DNA of 22,266 nt from Azolla pinnata (Eukaryota > Streptophyta > Polypodiopsida > Salviniales > Salviniaceae): assembly GCA_037176905.1 (NCBI GenBank), contig JBBBWG010029176.1, positions 1-22,266 of the forward strand, given 5' to 3'. Under the pieces are notes generated by a model, which was not told the DNA's origin, searched no databases, and saw nothing but the letters and a program-made list of their open reading frames with translations. Shown one piece after another: positions 1-9,715 of this stretch (positions within the stretch are counted from its first letter, which is position 1; each line of letters opens with the position of its first letter). The translations under genes and the position numbers were made by a program.

Positions 1-142
1 CGCCGCTAGCCGGCGGCGCGCAATCGTCGGCGCCCGCCGCCGCCGGCAACCGGGCGCACGACAGCAGCCTCGCGGCGGAGGAGCCATGCAATACCTCGGT
101 CCCGCGATCGCCCCAGCAGAGCGCCGGCAACATCTCCAGCAT
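1..142 (-). CDS. possible 5' end of a minus-strand gene cut by the window edge
   Basis: On the minus strand one frame is open from a TAA near position 270 to the window edge, without a stop. Its first ATG is at 142 (MLEMLPALCWGDRG...), followed by a second at 133. The encoded start contains an alanine-rich stretch. The region is about 70% GC, unlike the AT-rich DNA to its right, which is typical of GC-rich first exons in grass-like genes. Upstream (143 to about 735) are CT-rich leader-like sequence and a TATA box near 768. I do not recognise the family. Only about 47 codons are visible, so chance openness of GC-rich DNA remains possible. An alternative is that a splice acceptor (CTGCAG near 240) opens the exon and the frame starts further upstream. 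Confidence 0.33.
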   Translation of the reverse strand, partial: MLEMLPALCWGDRGTEVLHGSSAARLLSCARLPAAAGADDCAPPASG

Positions 143-197
143 CTCACGCGCGTGAATGCGATCGCTGGAGCGCGGCGACGACGGCGGCGACGACGTC

Positions 198-234
198 GTG
201 GTGGTGGTGGTGGTGGTGGTGGTGGTGGTGGTGG
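198..234. repeat. (GTG)n microsatellite, 12 units
   Basis: Perfect trinucleotide run. On the minus strand it would encode His or Thr depending on frame. It lies just upstream of the proposed ATG at 142, so length changes would alter the leader of that gene rather than the part of the frame used here. Confidence 0.95.
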
Positions 235-697
235 AAGCAGCTGCAGTAGAGCATCTTATATCATCACAATCTTAGAGAGGTGCGTTGTGGGTGTGGGGCA
301 GAGAGACCCTTGAGAATCCAAATCTCAACATGAATCCACTCCATTTTGTGGGGCAGGTTGCTGCAACTGAGAGTGCAGAATTGAAAGTTGGGGGTGTGGC
401 AAGATTAAAAAACACAGTCAAAATGCTGAATTGAAAGAGAGGGAGGGAGACAAGAGGAGGGAGAGGGTTGGATTGAAGAAGAGCCACCTCAATTAAGAAG
501 ATAAGATTGCCTTTTGTTTTTTTCTCTTGTGTTTTGGGGAGGAGGGAGAAGCAGCCTTGTACAAGGGTGGTTTTTTGTTGTCTTTTTTTTTTACCTTGTC
601 CAACCTTTCCCCTGTTTTTCCTGTTTTTCTCAAGAAGGACATTTGGCAGGACATTTAATGTCCCCCCCTGCAGGTGGTATGGGTGCCCAACAATGCC

Positions 698-727
698 CAA
701 CAACAACAACAACAACAATAACAACAA
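698..727. repeat. (CAA)n microsatellite
   Basis: Nearly perfect CAA run with one TAA interruption. On the minus strand it is a (TTG)n tract inside the putative leader of the left-edge gene. Confidence 0.9.
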
Positions 728-764
728 GTCAATAAGACTTTGGGTCATCTATTCAATCCCATGG

Positions 765-772
765 TATATATA
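765..772 (-). promoter_or_regulatory. TATA box candidate for the left-edge gene
   Basis: TATATATA reads on both strands. On the minus strand it would place a transcription start near 735, followed by the pyrimidine-rich leader. No other gene start is close by, so the minus-strand assignment is contextual only. Confidence 0.3.
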
Positions 773-985
773 CAATCATAATCACCCAATGGCCGGGACC
801 GTGCAAATGGAGGGGCGGACGGATCGCTCGCTCGCTCTTCTTTCTACCCGCTCTCCGCAGAAGTCCTTCTCGCTCTTCCTCGAAATAGCGGCCCCGACCG
901 TTTCACACCTCATCATGCCCTTGATCGATTTGGCCCCGTCCCCTTCATTGATTCGATGTCCTATAGTCCTGGGTAAGACTTTGCG

Positions 986-1254
986 TACCACCACCATCAC
1001 CATCACCATCACCATCATCATCATCATCATCATCATCATAAATTGAAGAAGACTTCTCCATATAAGCCGTGAACCCGTTCGATTGATCTGTCATCCACCG
1101 CAAAATGTCAACTACAAATCACACATACCATCATCATCACCATCATCATCGTCGTCGTGGGTTGAAGAAGACTTGTCCATATAAGCCGTGAACCCGTTCG
1201 ATAGATCTCTCGTCCACCGCAAAATGTCAACGACAGGCCACACATACGTTCGGA
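986..1254. repeat. tandem duplication, about 119-bp period, two copies
   Basis: Two adjacent copies start with a CAT-type microsatellite and continue with a shared unique segment. The core beginning TTGAAGAAGACTT occurs at 1043 and again at 1162, and the phrase CATATAAGCCGTGAACCCGTTCG is present in both. By eye the unique part is about 90% identical. The copies differ mainly in microsatellite length and composition (CAT/CAC in the first, CAT then CGT in the second). No coding potential is preserved. Confidence 0.9.
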
Positions 1255-2253
1255 AAATCGGTTTGGTGTTTCGTTCCCCTTTGCGTGACTCGCTATAATA
1301 TGATGCTATAGGGAATGGATGTAATAATATGACGCCCTCCGTCTTTAAGAGGGATGATAATCCTCGCCCTGACTCCGATGATCCTATCTTGATCCTGATT
1401 GACCCTTGCCGATATGCTTAGGCCAAAAAGCCAACGCCCATCGCCATCACGTTCGAGAACATAAACAAGACTGAGGGTAATTCGGTATGTATGTGATGCA
1501 TATATTCGAGTGCATAATTAGTTCATAGAGTGTATTTCTGTTTTGACAACGGTAATCCAGTAGATTTGGAACATACAGAAATACGTTGTCACAGGCACAA
1601 CGATTACAGACGGAATGCGAATATTACATGTATAATATTCTTTAAATTCTGGTTTACATCAAAGCTTGACAAAATGATAAAGCAAGGTAATTTCAACCGT
1701 GGACTCATGTTCAAATCTCACTTGCTTTTTTCTCATTATTTATATTTTCTATTTTAATTTTGGCGTATTTTGTTTTTCTAATACTTTATGTGTTTTTTAT
1801 TTTATAAAACGATTGGTTTCTATTTTTTTTATGCTTTAGAGTATTTTTTTCATTCTTGAATAATACTTTTAGACTCGAATACGAATGCACAAATGTATCC
1901 TCGACGGAAATCCGTTTTTCCTGCACGATTATACTACTACTGGCTGTCAGATCCGGGGTCACATTTGACAATCTTGGCCAAATCTGATGAAGGATCGGGC
2001 ATCGAGACGATGGGTGTTCGTATGATCTATACAAAGTCCAGGATCTAAAGGCGAGAGGTATCTGGAGATCATGTTTCTCTACTCGAAGATACCGAAATAC
2101 CAGCTACAAACTGGCAAAAAAACTAAATACACGGCAAGATCGAATCCTCCACATAAATCTTTTGGTGCAAATCGCCTCATTCGATTTGTCAGGCCTATGC
2201 TGCTCGAGACGCATTTCGGATCGTAGGGATGTATTGCTCTAACTTGACATTTC
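1255..2253. other. spacer, no gene seen
   Basis: AT-rich, with T tracts around 1720-1850. Short open frames on both strands have no recognisable domains or plausible codon structure. The right-hand end presumably contains the promoter of the small gene at 2434; a TATATTT-like element lies near 2381. Confidence 0.6.
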
Positions 2254-2433
2254 ATGACAATACGTATTTACAGGCCAAATACTACACGCATTTATACGCC
2301 TAGGATACATCTAAATATACGCAGACATACACGTGGACGGTATGATACGGTATACGAATACGTAGAGGAATCTATCAGTCTGTATATTTGGCGAGGAAGC
2401 GGGTTTGACCTGCGTTGCAGAGGAGCGGGAGCG

Positions 2434-2703
2434 ATGGCCTCCAATCCTGCCCTGAAGCAGCTCTGGCTCGTCCCCTTCGCCGCCATACCAGGCATCTTAG
2501 CTTATCTGAGAATTCTCAGCCCTAATCAGGCTGGACTCTGTATCATCGCCCTATGCTTGGTCTCCCGATGGCACGCTGCCAAGATTCAGAAGGAGTTCGA
2601 AGCTCGATCCTCGGCTCTCTCGGCGTCCGCAACACCGTCCCCATCATCACCGGCACCATCGCCGTCAAAGAATTCCAAGCAACGGAGATCCAAGAGAGAT
2701 TGA
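2434..2703 (+). CDS. small predicted membrane protein, 89 aa, unknown family
   Basis: The ATG at 2434 sits in a favourable context (GCGATGG) and opens a GC-richer frame ending at TGA 2701-2703. The product has two hydrophobic segments: roughly residues 9-27 (around LWLVPFAAIPG) and 33-47 (around GLCIIALCLV). A short basic/acidic stretch (SRWHAAKIQKEFEA) follows, then a Ser/Pro-rich linker and a very basic tail (KQRRSKRD). That layout suggests a two-pass membrane protein with a basic terminal tail; organelle or ER membrane is possible but not shown. An in-frame ATG at 2254 would add 60 residues, but that part has promoter-like composition, so I chose 2434. A good acceptor (TTTCTTTTTCAG) ending at 2800 and a donor at 2723 support transcription. 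Function unknown. Confidence 0.6.
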   Translation: MASNPALKQLWLVPFAAIPGILAYLRILSPNQAGLCIIALCLVSRWHAAKIQKEFEARSSALSASATPSPSSPAPSPSKNSKQRRSKRD

Positions 2704-2722
2704 TGCGGTACGCACAGGAGAG

Positions 2723-2800
2723 GTGAAAAAAAAGGAAGAAGAAGCCCTTGCTTTTGAGGCATCCTTTCTTGAACACCTTTGGTTTTCTTTTCTTTTTCAG
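2723..2800 (+). other. predicted 78-bp intron in the 3' UTR of the small gene
   Basis: The donor is GAGAG|GTGAAA and the acceptor TTTCTTTTTCAG|GTGCTC, preceded by a strong pyrimidine tract. The intron begins 20 nt after the stop codon, close enough not to be expected to trigger nonsense-mediated decay. Confidence 0.5.
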
Positions 2801-5184
2801 GTGCTCACAGCCATATGTGGCTTTTGAACCTGTAGAACGAATCGATAAAGAAATTCTTAGGTTTTTTTTTTACATGGTAGCTATGAGAGGATTGCTATTT
2901 GTTTAAGAAAATGAGGGTTTTCAAATAAATTTGGATGAGAAATGCTGGAAGGGATCCTATTTGTTTTTGCCCATGTTTGTGTCTTCTTGGTTCTCCCACT
3001 TTAGAGAAATCGTTGGCCACATTGGGTTGGTTGTATTCATATCCTAAGGAAAAACTCTTGGATTGGGCCATGTCATTGGAAAGGAAAATCCTATCGGGAA
3101 AGCTTGGATTTGTTCATGTGAGTAAGAAAGACAGAAGACCGAGAATAGTGATGGAAAAGCTTGGATTGAGCTGGTTTGAACTTGGTTTATGCAACCTCTA
3201 TAGAGGTTTGGGATCTCGGTGTAACGTTAAAAGACACTTCAATTTAACGTTAAAGGCATCTAATTTTCGTGCTATATCTGGTCGACAATCCTTGAAACAA
3301 ATAGCCCTATGTACAGTTAAGGTTGTGATAATGTTTTCAAGCACTTAGCTACTGAATAACTTCGATCATTCTAGTTTATCCTTGTTGAATTGCAATGAAA
3401 GCACTGAGAGTTACCTCGTATGTAAGAACCCTTAGACTGGTGGGACTGTGTCAAGCACTCAGCTACTGAATAAGTTTGATTGTACAAGTCCATGGCCGTT
3501 TCATGCAATGGAAAAGCTGAAGCTTGATCCCACTATTGAAATATAAGGACACTTTAAGGTTGTTATGCTGTTGTCAAGCACACTAACACTGAATAAGTTT
3601 GATTGCACTACTCTATACTTGTTACATTGCAATGGTACTTACTATTCATATTTCTTGTTACAGGTTCACCTCAAAAGTCGTCTTCTATAAACTTCCACCA
3701 TGGCAGAAGACATGAAATTGCATTTGTTCATCTCCAATTTCATAGATTAGCACATGTAATTCTTATCGTGTAACTTTAGAACATCAAGATATATGGTTTG
3801 GAACAATGTTGGGCAATATGTTTTTCACGTTGTAAATCAGAAGAGTGGAAAACTAAGAATTTGTGGTACTCTAGAATATTTGGATATAGTATGAGAAGCA
3901 CACATGTGCTAAGAAATGTGTTCATTCTTATTCTTCAATTTAAATTCATTTAGTAATGTCCATATCTTTGTCAAGCTTACACTGGTAGACATTTACATGA
4001 TCTGGTGAAAATGTTAAAGAAACGTGAAAGTATATATTGTGCTGTTTAGTGGTAATGAACTATGTAATATGAGTTGGCTGCTATGTCTCAACTGTGAACT
4101 CAACGTTTAAGATTTGTTTTGTAAATGAAGGGCATAAGACTCCTTTTCAAAGACTGTTTTTTAAGAGTATGAGAATCAATAATCCGAGTTCAGGTGCATT
4201 CTCTTGTCAAAGCTAATTTCATATTATTCATGTCAAGTGGAGGAGCAAATTCACAAAGCATAAAAAGAACTTCTGAGAACCGTTAGGATATGTTTTGGAT
4301 GGTTACTTTCAAAACCTATTCAGAAATGATTTTGCATAGAAGTAACGAGTGCTAAGTGATATTGATTGTGTAAGGCACTTAATTACGATTTATTTAAATC
4401 TTATGCTCCACCTTCTATTCGAAAGAATGTCTTTGAGGGATTGGATCTCTCGAAGACATGGAAAGTGTAGTTGTTTCCACGCACTTGCTCGTGTGAAGCT
4501 AAGCATTTCGCACCAACCCAGCTAAATCTCTAGTGATAACATGTATTCCGGCACATTTCAAAAACAATAATGCCAATGCTATGCCAATCAGCAAGACCAT
4601 ACAATTCTCCAATCAAGTTCATCAATAAACTGATGTCGATCTTCTGTCACCCTAATGATATTACAAGCAAATCCAATGTCAATCTTATAATATCCATTGA
4701 TGTTGTCAATATGATTGTAAGGAATCTTTCTATTGTTCCATCGATGTTGTGAGTCTAATTATATTGAACCTTACAACAGACCTTTTTGTGAGCGTTGGTT
4801 TTATCACATCAACGATGAGCCAAAATCAAATGACTTACTTTATGTTCTTATAGTGCAGGGTCTCCAGCATGTAATATCCATCACCATTCTGACCAAAAGA
4901 ATTTGATTCACTTCCTTGAATTCAATGAGTTGACAAAGAGTTATAGACGATGTCGAAAATTTGACCCATTTCATAATTCAGGGTAAATCATCAAAATACC
5001 TACATTACTTCTTTTAGCTATGATTCGCTGAAATAGCACAGTTCATTTTTTTCTGCTGAAATATCTCCAGCTGAAATATCTTTCTAATCAAAATCTGTCC
5101 ATACAGTGAAAATTTTCTAGATGTTTCATGTGTAATTTGGACAGTTTAAGCAGCGTTTAAGTTGCATATGAGATATTTGCCAAG
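2801..5184. other. spacer and UTRs between two genes; no convincing coding sequence
   Basis: The left part should be the 3' UTR of the small gene, and the right end (below 5185) the 3' UTR of the minus-strand XS-RING gene. A 137-codon open frame at 2935-3348 lacks domain similarity and overlaps the start of a degenerate tandem repeat, so it is not called. A splice-acceptor-like TTCTTGTTACAG lies near 3662, but no open frame continues from it. The rest is AT-rich with no recognised element. Confidence 0.5.
3317..3640. repeat. degenerate tandem repeat, three copies of about 114-122 bp
   Basis: The marker CAAGCAC followed by ACTGAATAA is found at 3338, 3452 and 3574. Copies 1 and 3 also share TTAAGGTTGT upstream and TTGCAATG downstream. 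Similarity is patchy, suggesting an old duplication. No coding signal is linked to the repeat. Confidence 0.7.
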
Positions 5185-7983
5185 TTACATGAAAATCTTC
5201 TTGGGCATCAACATTGGTTTCCCTTTAATATCTGCCCTGCACATTGGGCACAATTTTTTTGAACTTTTGAATATTTCTAAGGCACATCCAAAGCACAATG
5301 TTGCATGACCACATGGCTTTAAGAATGCACGATTCTCTTCAGTTAGTTCGTCTAGGCACATTACACATTCATTACATTTTTGATGATGTATCACCTGTAA
5401 TGCAAAAATTGAAAAATCAAAATCAGAATCTATGTCCGTAAAATTCATACACACATTTATACATACATGTATAGATATATTTGTAACTAAAGAAGAGCAT
5501 TCATAGATACATAGAAGTTTAATACATAAGAACTAGCCTTTTTATCTATGAGAAAACAACTTCAATCATAATAAACTGGTTGATACATCTCCATGATATG
5601 ACATCATGCATAAGAAGGGAGAAGAGGAACTGGCGTTTTGCGTCATAGATTAGAGAACGGGAGTCCAATTCTTACAGTTGCCACAAAATCGCATGTCAAA
5701 CCCCCTGAATGAGAGAAAAGGCAAAACACAGGCAAATACCTTGTAATCTTTGGATATTCACCCATGTACTGAGGGCTAACTTCCAGAAAATACTCAACAA
5801 GTAAGGGAGCATTTTGGTATTTGATATTTTCAATAACAAAGTGAAAAGTTTGGCATTTTTCCCAACAGAATCAAGAATGCAGGGCAATTTTTCACAAAGA
5901 GAGAAAAAACTTCATTAGAATAAGATTTGGGTATTTGTTGAAATCCACTGAGAAACAAACAGATAGAAATGCAGAAGACAAACAGTTAAAGGTGTCAAAC
6001 AATACCTCTTCTTCAGGCTTTCGATTTGCGGACCCCTCTTCTTCGGATTTCTTCAGGTCCTCTTGCTTTGAGAGCCATGCTTGAAGTAGCTGCTGTTTTT
6101 CATTCTCGGCCTCCTCTAAAAGCTGAAAAAGGTGTAAACCATTGAAATTCAGAAATTCAAAATTGAATGGTCTTTTCTTTTCGTGCTTATGTGCTCATTA
6201 GGTTTTTTTTTTAATCCTTTTCACCTGCATCCTTTCATGATGCTGCTTCTCCAGCAAATCCGATTCCTGTTCGTGAGCTCTTCTCTCGAAGTCTGCGATA
6301 CGTTTCTCCATATTCTCCTTAAACAATTTCTTCTTCTCCATGACTTGAAGCTCCTTTCTAAGAGCCTCTCGAGCCCTGTCCACCCCACATCACACACTAC
6401 CATTAGCAAAAAGGTCATCATATTTACATGTATTAAGAGTATCTTAGCGGCTATGTGAATTTTGGTCAGCCTTCACATAGTGTCTCGACCAATATAGAAT
6501 GAATAAGATGCACCACATACTTACTCCTCCTGTTTTATAACATTTGTCAATTCCTCAGACTGTTTTTGCAAGTTCTCAATCTCCACCATCCGTGCAATCC
6601 GTTCCTCTTCCAATCGGTTCTCACTCTCTTCTATTTTTTGTTGTAGTCTTCTAATATGGGCAGTGCTCCTCGCCTCAGAAATCTGTATATCTTTCTGGAA
6701 CTTCTCATCCAAACTGCGCATCTGTTCCAAGAAAAAACAAAGAAGAAATATATGGATAAAAGATTTTCATCCCAATTCTTATAAGCACCTTTTTGCATTC
6801 CCCACTTCTTAATAAGGTCCACAAAAATAGAGAAGCAATAGCATTACTTTGTTTTCATAATCTCTTGCAATCTTCTCTTTCCTTCGTTTCCATTCCTCAA
6901 TTTCGGATTGCCGGCTGGAAATAAGCATCTCAAATCGGGTTTTCTTTATGTTGAAACGCTCCTCATCTTCTGTTAGTGTCTCCACCTTGATCTGCATCTC
7001 TTTGAGCTGCGCTTGCTCGTGATCATGCGCCTACAAGAGAAGAGTTATAATTAGTGTTACAGAAAACGGTTAGAAACAAAATGAGCTATAGAAGTGGATA
7101 AACTTCATGATGAGTGGAAAGCGTAGAAAAAGCTTAGTGTGCAGAAAAAACACATTTCCTGGGTAAGGGATTTCACCTCTTTGGCCTTCCTTTGGGGTTC
7201 CCTCACTTTCTCATGGTAACTCTCCTCTTTCCAATCAACTAACTTCCGCTGCCCATCAATGACCTTCATTGCCGAAGGGATTACAAGAGAGACATTGATG
7301 GGGTACGAGAACTGCCGATGATTGTCCCTCATGAACTCAGCATCCAAAAACCCAAAGTAATCAGGCCCAAACTCTACAAGGCCTTCACAGCTTGACAAAA
7401 GATGGAGCTTGGGCGCGTGGACATTCGGGAACCTCTTTCCAAAATCTGAAAGGAATCTTTGCACCATGTCGGGGAAGCTCGTGCTTCTATCATCCCTGCT
7501 CTGGATGCAAAGCACAGGGGGCCACACTATCATTTTACTCTTCGCAGCTTCAATATCTAGAGATGCTGTACGGGTGCCAATACGAGCATCAGCTTCATCC
7601 TCTGCAATTGCATTTGACTGCAGTGCTTCTTTTATAGCATCCGCATAGCATCGGTGATGATGAACCTTCCTCTTCTTGAAAGTCTCAGCATGAGCTTGTA
7701 GAGCTTTCCAGCCTTTGAACCACTGTAGGTTTGGGCAAATTGCACATGACCTTTCTTCTCGATCTGTGACCAAATTTGGCTTCTTGTCCCCAAAGGTCTT
7801 CCTCACCATCTCCTTGAGGTCAGGCAAATGTTTTGAAAACACTTTCCGCCTGATAATCGCCTTAGTGTTACTTTCGTCATAGTCGTCATCGTCATCATCG
7901 TCATCATCATTCTCATCATCATCTACTTCTTCATTGCTGTCTGACTCGAAATCTTCCTCATCGGAGAATGGACGCTTCGGCAT
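5185..7983 (-). CDS. XS-domain protein with C-terminal RING finger (SGS3/FDM-related), 6 coding exons
   Basis: Coding exons on the minus strand: 7983-7177, 7030-6848, 6721-6525, 6375-6225, 6122-6006 and 5394-5185. All introns are GT-AG; the phases agree (0,0,2,0,0), giving 554 aa. Domain order: acidic Asp/Glu-rich tail (8-37); zf-XS finger (C80, C83, H98, H108-110 region); XS domain (about 150-253, opening with the family hallmark IVWPP); long Glu/Lys/Arg-rich coiled coil (about 255-485); RING-HC finger with C495, C498, C513, H515, C519, C522, C534 and C537. XS proteins such as SGS3 and FDM/IDN2 bind double-stranded or Pol V-linked RNA in siRNA and RNA-directed DNA methylation pathways. FDMs carry an XH domain after the coil; here a RING replaces it, implying ubiquitin-ligase activity (inference). 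The start has the acidic exon directly downstream and a leader intron upstream. A further small exon in the 609-bp last intron cannot be excluded. Confidence 0.88.
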
Positions 7984-8029
7984 ACTTAAGAAAACCAGGG
8001 CCTGGGGAGACGGCTGAGACCTGAAACAA

Positions 8030-8497
8030 AGAATTCGATCAATTTTGAAAGAGAGGATTTTGTGATATGCACAAAAGACCAGCTGTATATTGAAATCTAG
8101 ATATATACACGGATCAACAATTTCCTGCTGCATTTTGTAGGGAGGATGGTATGAATGCATATCTCAGAACGAGTTCAGACTCCCCTTTGGTTTGCCAAAC
8201 AATGGAGTAGACATTGGCACAAATGCATATGTCATAATCCAAACAAGCAACACACCCACACAAACGGGTGTGCATTCCTGGTTTGGATTATGACATGCGC
8301 ATTTATGTGCAAATGTCTGCTCCATTGTTTGGCAAACCAATGGGGAGTTTGAATTCACTTCTGGGATATGCATTCATACCATCCTGCCTACAAAATGCAG
8401 AAAGAAATTGTGAACCCGTGCATTTTTCTGGTTCAATATACAGCGGGCCTTTTGTGCTTATCACGAAATCCCTCTCTTTCAAAATTGATCAAATTCT
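8030..8497. repeat. long inverted repeat (arms about 230 bp) derived from the XS-RING gene's 5' region
   Basis: The left arm 8030-8257 pairs with the right arm 8266-8497. Both share, in opposite orientation, GATCAATTTTGAAAGAGAG, CTGTATATTGAA, GCATTTTGTAG, GGATGGTATGAATGCATAT, TTGGTTTGCCAAACAATGGAG and GTCATAATCCAAAC. By eye identity is about 85%. The loop is tiny: CACACCC (8251-8257) faces GGGTGTG (8266-8272) across 8 bases. RNA from either strand would form a long imperfect hairpin. The left arm abuts the splice acceptor of the gene's leader intron. Confidence 0.93.
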
Positions 8498-8836
8498 TCC
8501 TCATCGAAGAATGGACGCTTCGGCATACTTAAATATTTAAGAGCAGGGCCTGAGGAGATGGCTGAGACCCGAAACAAAGAATTCGATCAATTTTGAAAGA
8601 TAGGGATTTTGTGATATGCACAAAAGACCGGATGTATATTGAAATCTAGACATATATCAGATCGACAATTTCTTGCTGCATTTTGTAAGCAGGACAGTAT
8701 GAATGCATATCCCAAAACCGAATTCAGACTCCCCTTTGGTTTGCCAAAGAATGGAGCAGACACTCGCACATAAATGCATGTCATAATCCAACCAAGCAAC
8801 ACACCCACACAAATGGGTGAACATTCCCGGTTTGGA
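8493..8836. repeat. direct copy of the XS-RING 5' region (7950-8286), including its start codon
   Basis: This segment repeats 7950-8286 in the same orientation: TTCCTCATCG, the start codon with six of the first seven codons (MPKRPF), then the leader, the intron start region and the outer sequence up to the palindrome centre. In this copy the ATG is at 8526, and the frame runs into the adjacent inverted arm and stops after 15 codons. The splice acceptor is altered from CAG to CGG. The copy is therefore a broken first exon plus leader, and with the two preceding arms it makes a forward-inverted-forward array. Confidence 0.9.
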
Positions 8837-9330
8837 ACACGAACAGTGAAATGAACATGCTAAATTACGCATAATACATATACATGCATATGCACAAGTG
8901 CAAAGGTATGTATGTATGCATAGAACGAACCATACTTTTACATACTACAAATGCAATCGGGAATGTTTCGTGCATTCGCATATGGTAAATCACAAAAAGA
9001 ATGTTTCAGACCAGAAAATTATGAAAATTCATTGCACCAAAACTTTGATAACTTGTTAAATCCAGACTCCATATTGCAAGAAAAAAAACTGAGAAAAACC
9101 AGGAAAACCCAAAGGTATCAAAATCTATGGATTTTTTGGTTCACATGGATGGATAGATAGCAGAAAACTTGTTCTCTGCAAAAATACAACAATTACATGC
9201 ATTTGCATCGTGGAGATGTATGCCCACCAGAACAGTTTGTAATAATCTAGGCTTTCATCAAAGCAATAATCTAAGCTCCATGAATTGACTACGATCAAGG
9301 TAGCAGCGAAACAGACGGAAAAAACAAATG
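8837..9330. other. intron interior, nothing specific seen
   Basis: AT-rich sequence between the repeat array and the leader exon, including alternating TATG/CATA stretches near 8880-8930. Short open frames are not supported. Confidence 0.5.
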
Positions 9331-9334
9331 CTTC

Positions 9335-9352
9335 CGGTTTAGGGTTTAGGAG
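9335..9352 (-). promoter_or_regulatory. telobox-like motif
   Basis: On the minus strand this reads CCTAAACCCTAAACC. Teloboxes (AAACCCTAA) are common near starts of plant genes. A second, shorter match (AACCCTAAA) lies at 9654-9662 in the predicted leader exon. Here the motif falls in the predicted first intron of the XS-RING gene, about 220 bp past the donor. Confidence 0.4.
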
Positions 9353-9567
9353 TAAAACATCAAGAATGAGAAGTGCCTAGCACCCTAATGTGGGTAGATC
9401 ACCCAGAAAATAATCTAGAAAAAAAACCGTAACATCTTGTGACAGACAAGCAAAAGATGTGAAGTGAGAGCTCCATGGATTGAGGCAATCAAGGTAGCAA
9501 AGAAAATTAAGGGAAGAAAACAAATGGTTCTGGCGGAAAAAGAAGAAGAAGGAACAATGCCAAATAC

Positions 9568-9715
9568 CTGGCAACAGGGAAGTGGCGAAGGTGCAGTCTG
9601 CAGATGCGAAGCAGGGCGTGGACAGCGGCAGGGAAGCGGCGGTGGAGAACAGGTTTAGGGTTGGCAGCAGGGAAGCAGCGCGTCGAGGGGGAGCAGGGGA
9701 AGCAGGGTTTGTTTG
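9568..9715 (-). other. predicted non-coding leader exon of the XS-RING gene
   Basis: On the minus strand this is a C/T-rich, GC-richer block ending in TTGCCAG|GTATTTGG, a good donor. It has no in-frame ATG linked to the main coding exon, as expected for a leader. Its upstream limit is uncertain because it merges into the CAT-rich face of the trinucleotide tract, and no TATA box is visible there. Confidence 0.4.

Larger units (their letters stand above)
143..760 (-). other. putative 5' leader of the left-edge gene
   Basis: Read on the minus strand this stretch is pyrimidine-rich, with CTCTCT runs and long T tracts, as plant leaders often are. It lies between a TATA box (765-772) and the ATG at 142. 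It contains short upstream ORFs, including one of 26 codons starting MEWIHVEIW near 334 and one of about 35 codons starting near 254 that holds a His run translated from the GTG/CAC repeat. Longer open frames on both strands here are low-complexity and are not believed to be genes. Confidence 0.25.
8021..9567 (-). other. predicted 5' UTR intron of the XS-RING gene
   Basis: The acceptor TTTGTTTCAG ends at 8021, 37 nt before the ATG exon sequence begins at 7983. The donor is TTGCCAG|GTATTTGG with GT at 9567-9566, preceded by a C/T-rich exon that looks like a leader. The resulting intron is about 1.55 kb. Long first introns in plant leaders often raise expression. This one contains the forward-inverted-forward repeat array at 8030-8836 and a telobox near 9340. 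The donor assignment is inferred from consensus and context only. Confidence 0.5.

Noticed and set aside
272-1046. Long open frames on both strands (up to 179 codons)
   Set aside because: Low complexity (poly-Leu, poly-Asn and poly-Ile from triplet repeats), overlapping on opposite strands, no domain.
2935-3348. 137-codon plus-strand frame
   Set aside because: No domain or biased codon use, overlaps the start of a degenerate tandem repeat, lies in the likely 3' flank of the small gene.
5740-5860. Possible extra exon in the last intron of the XS-RING gene (frame around EYFLEVSPQYMGEYPKIT, donor-like AAG|GTATTTG)
   Set aside because: The plausible acceptor gives a 53-nt exon that breaks the phase between exons that otherwise join cleanly in phase 0.
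8250-8273. Short hairpin CACACCC/GGGTGTG as a transcription terminator
   Set aside because: It is the centre of the 230-bp inverted repeat, and intrinsic terminators of this kind are not a plant nuclear feature.
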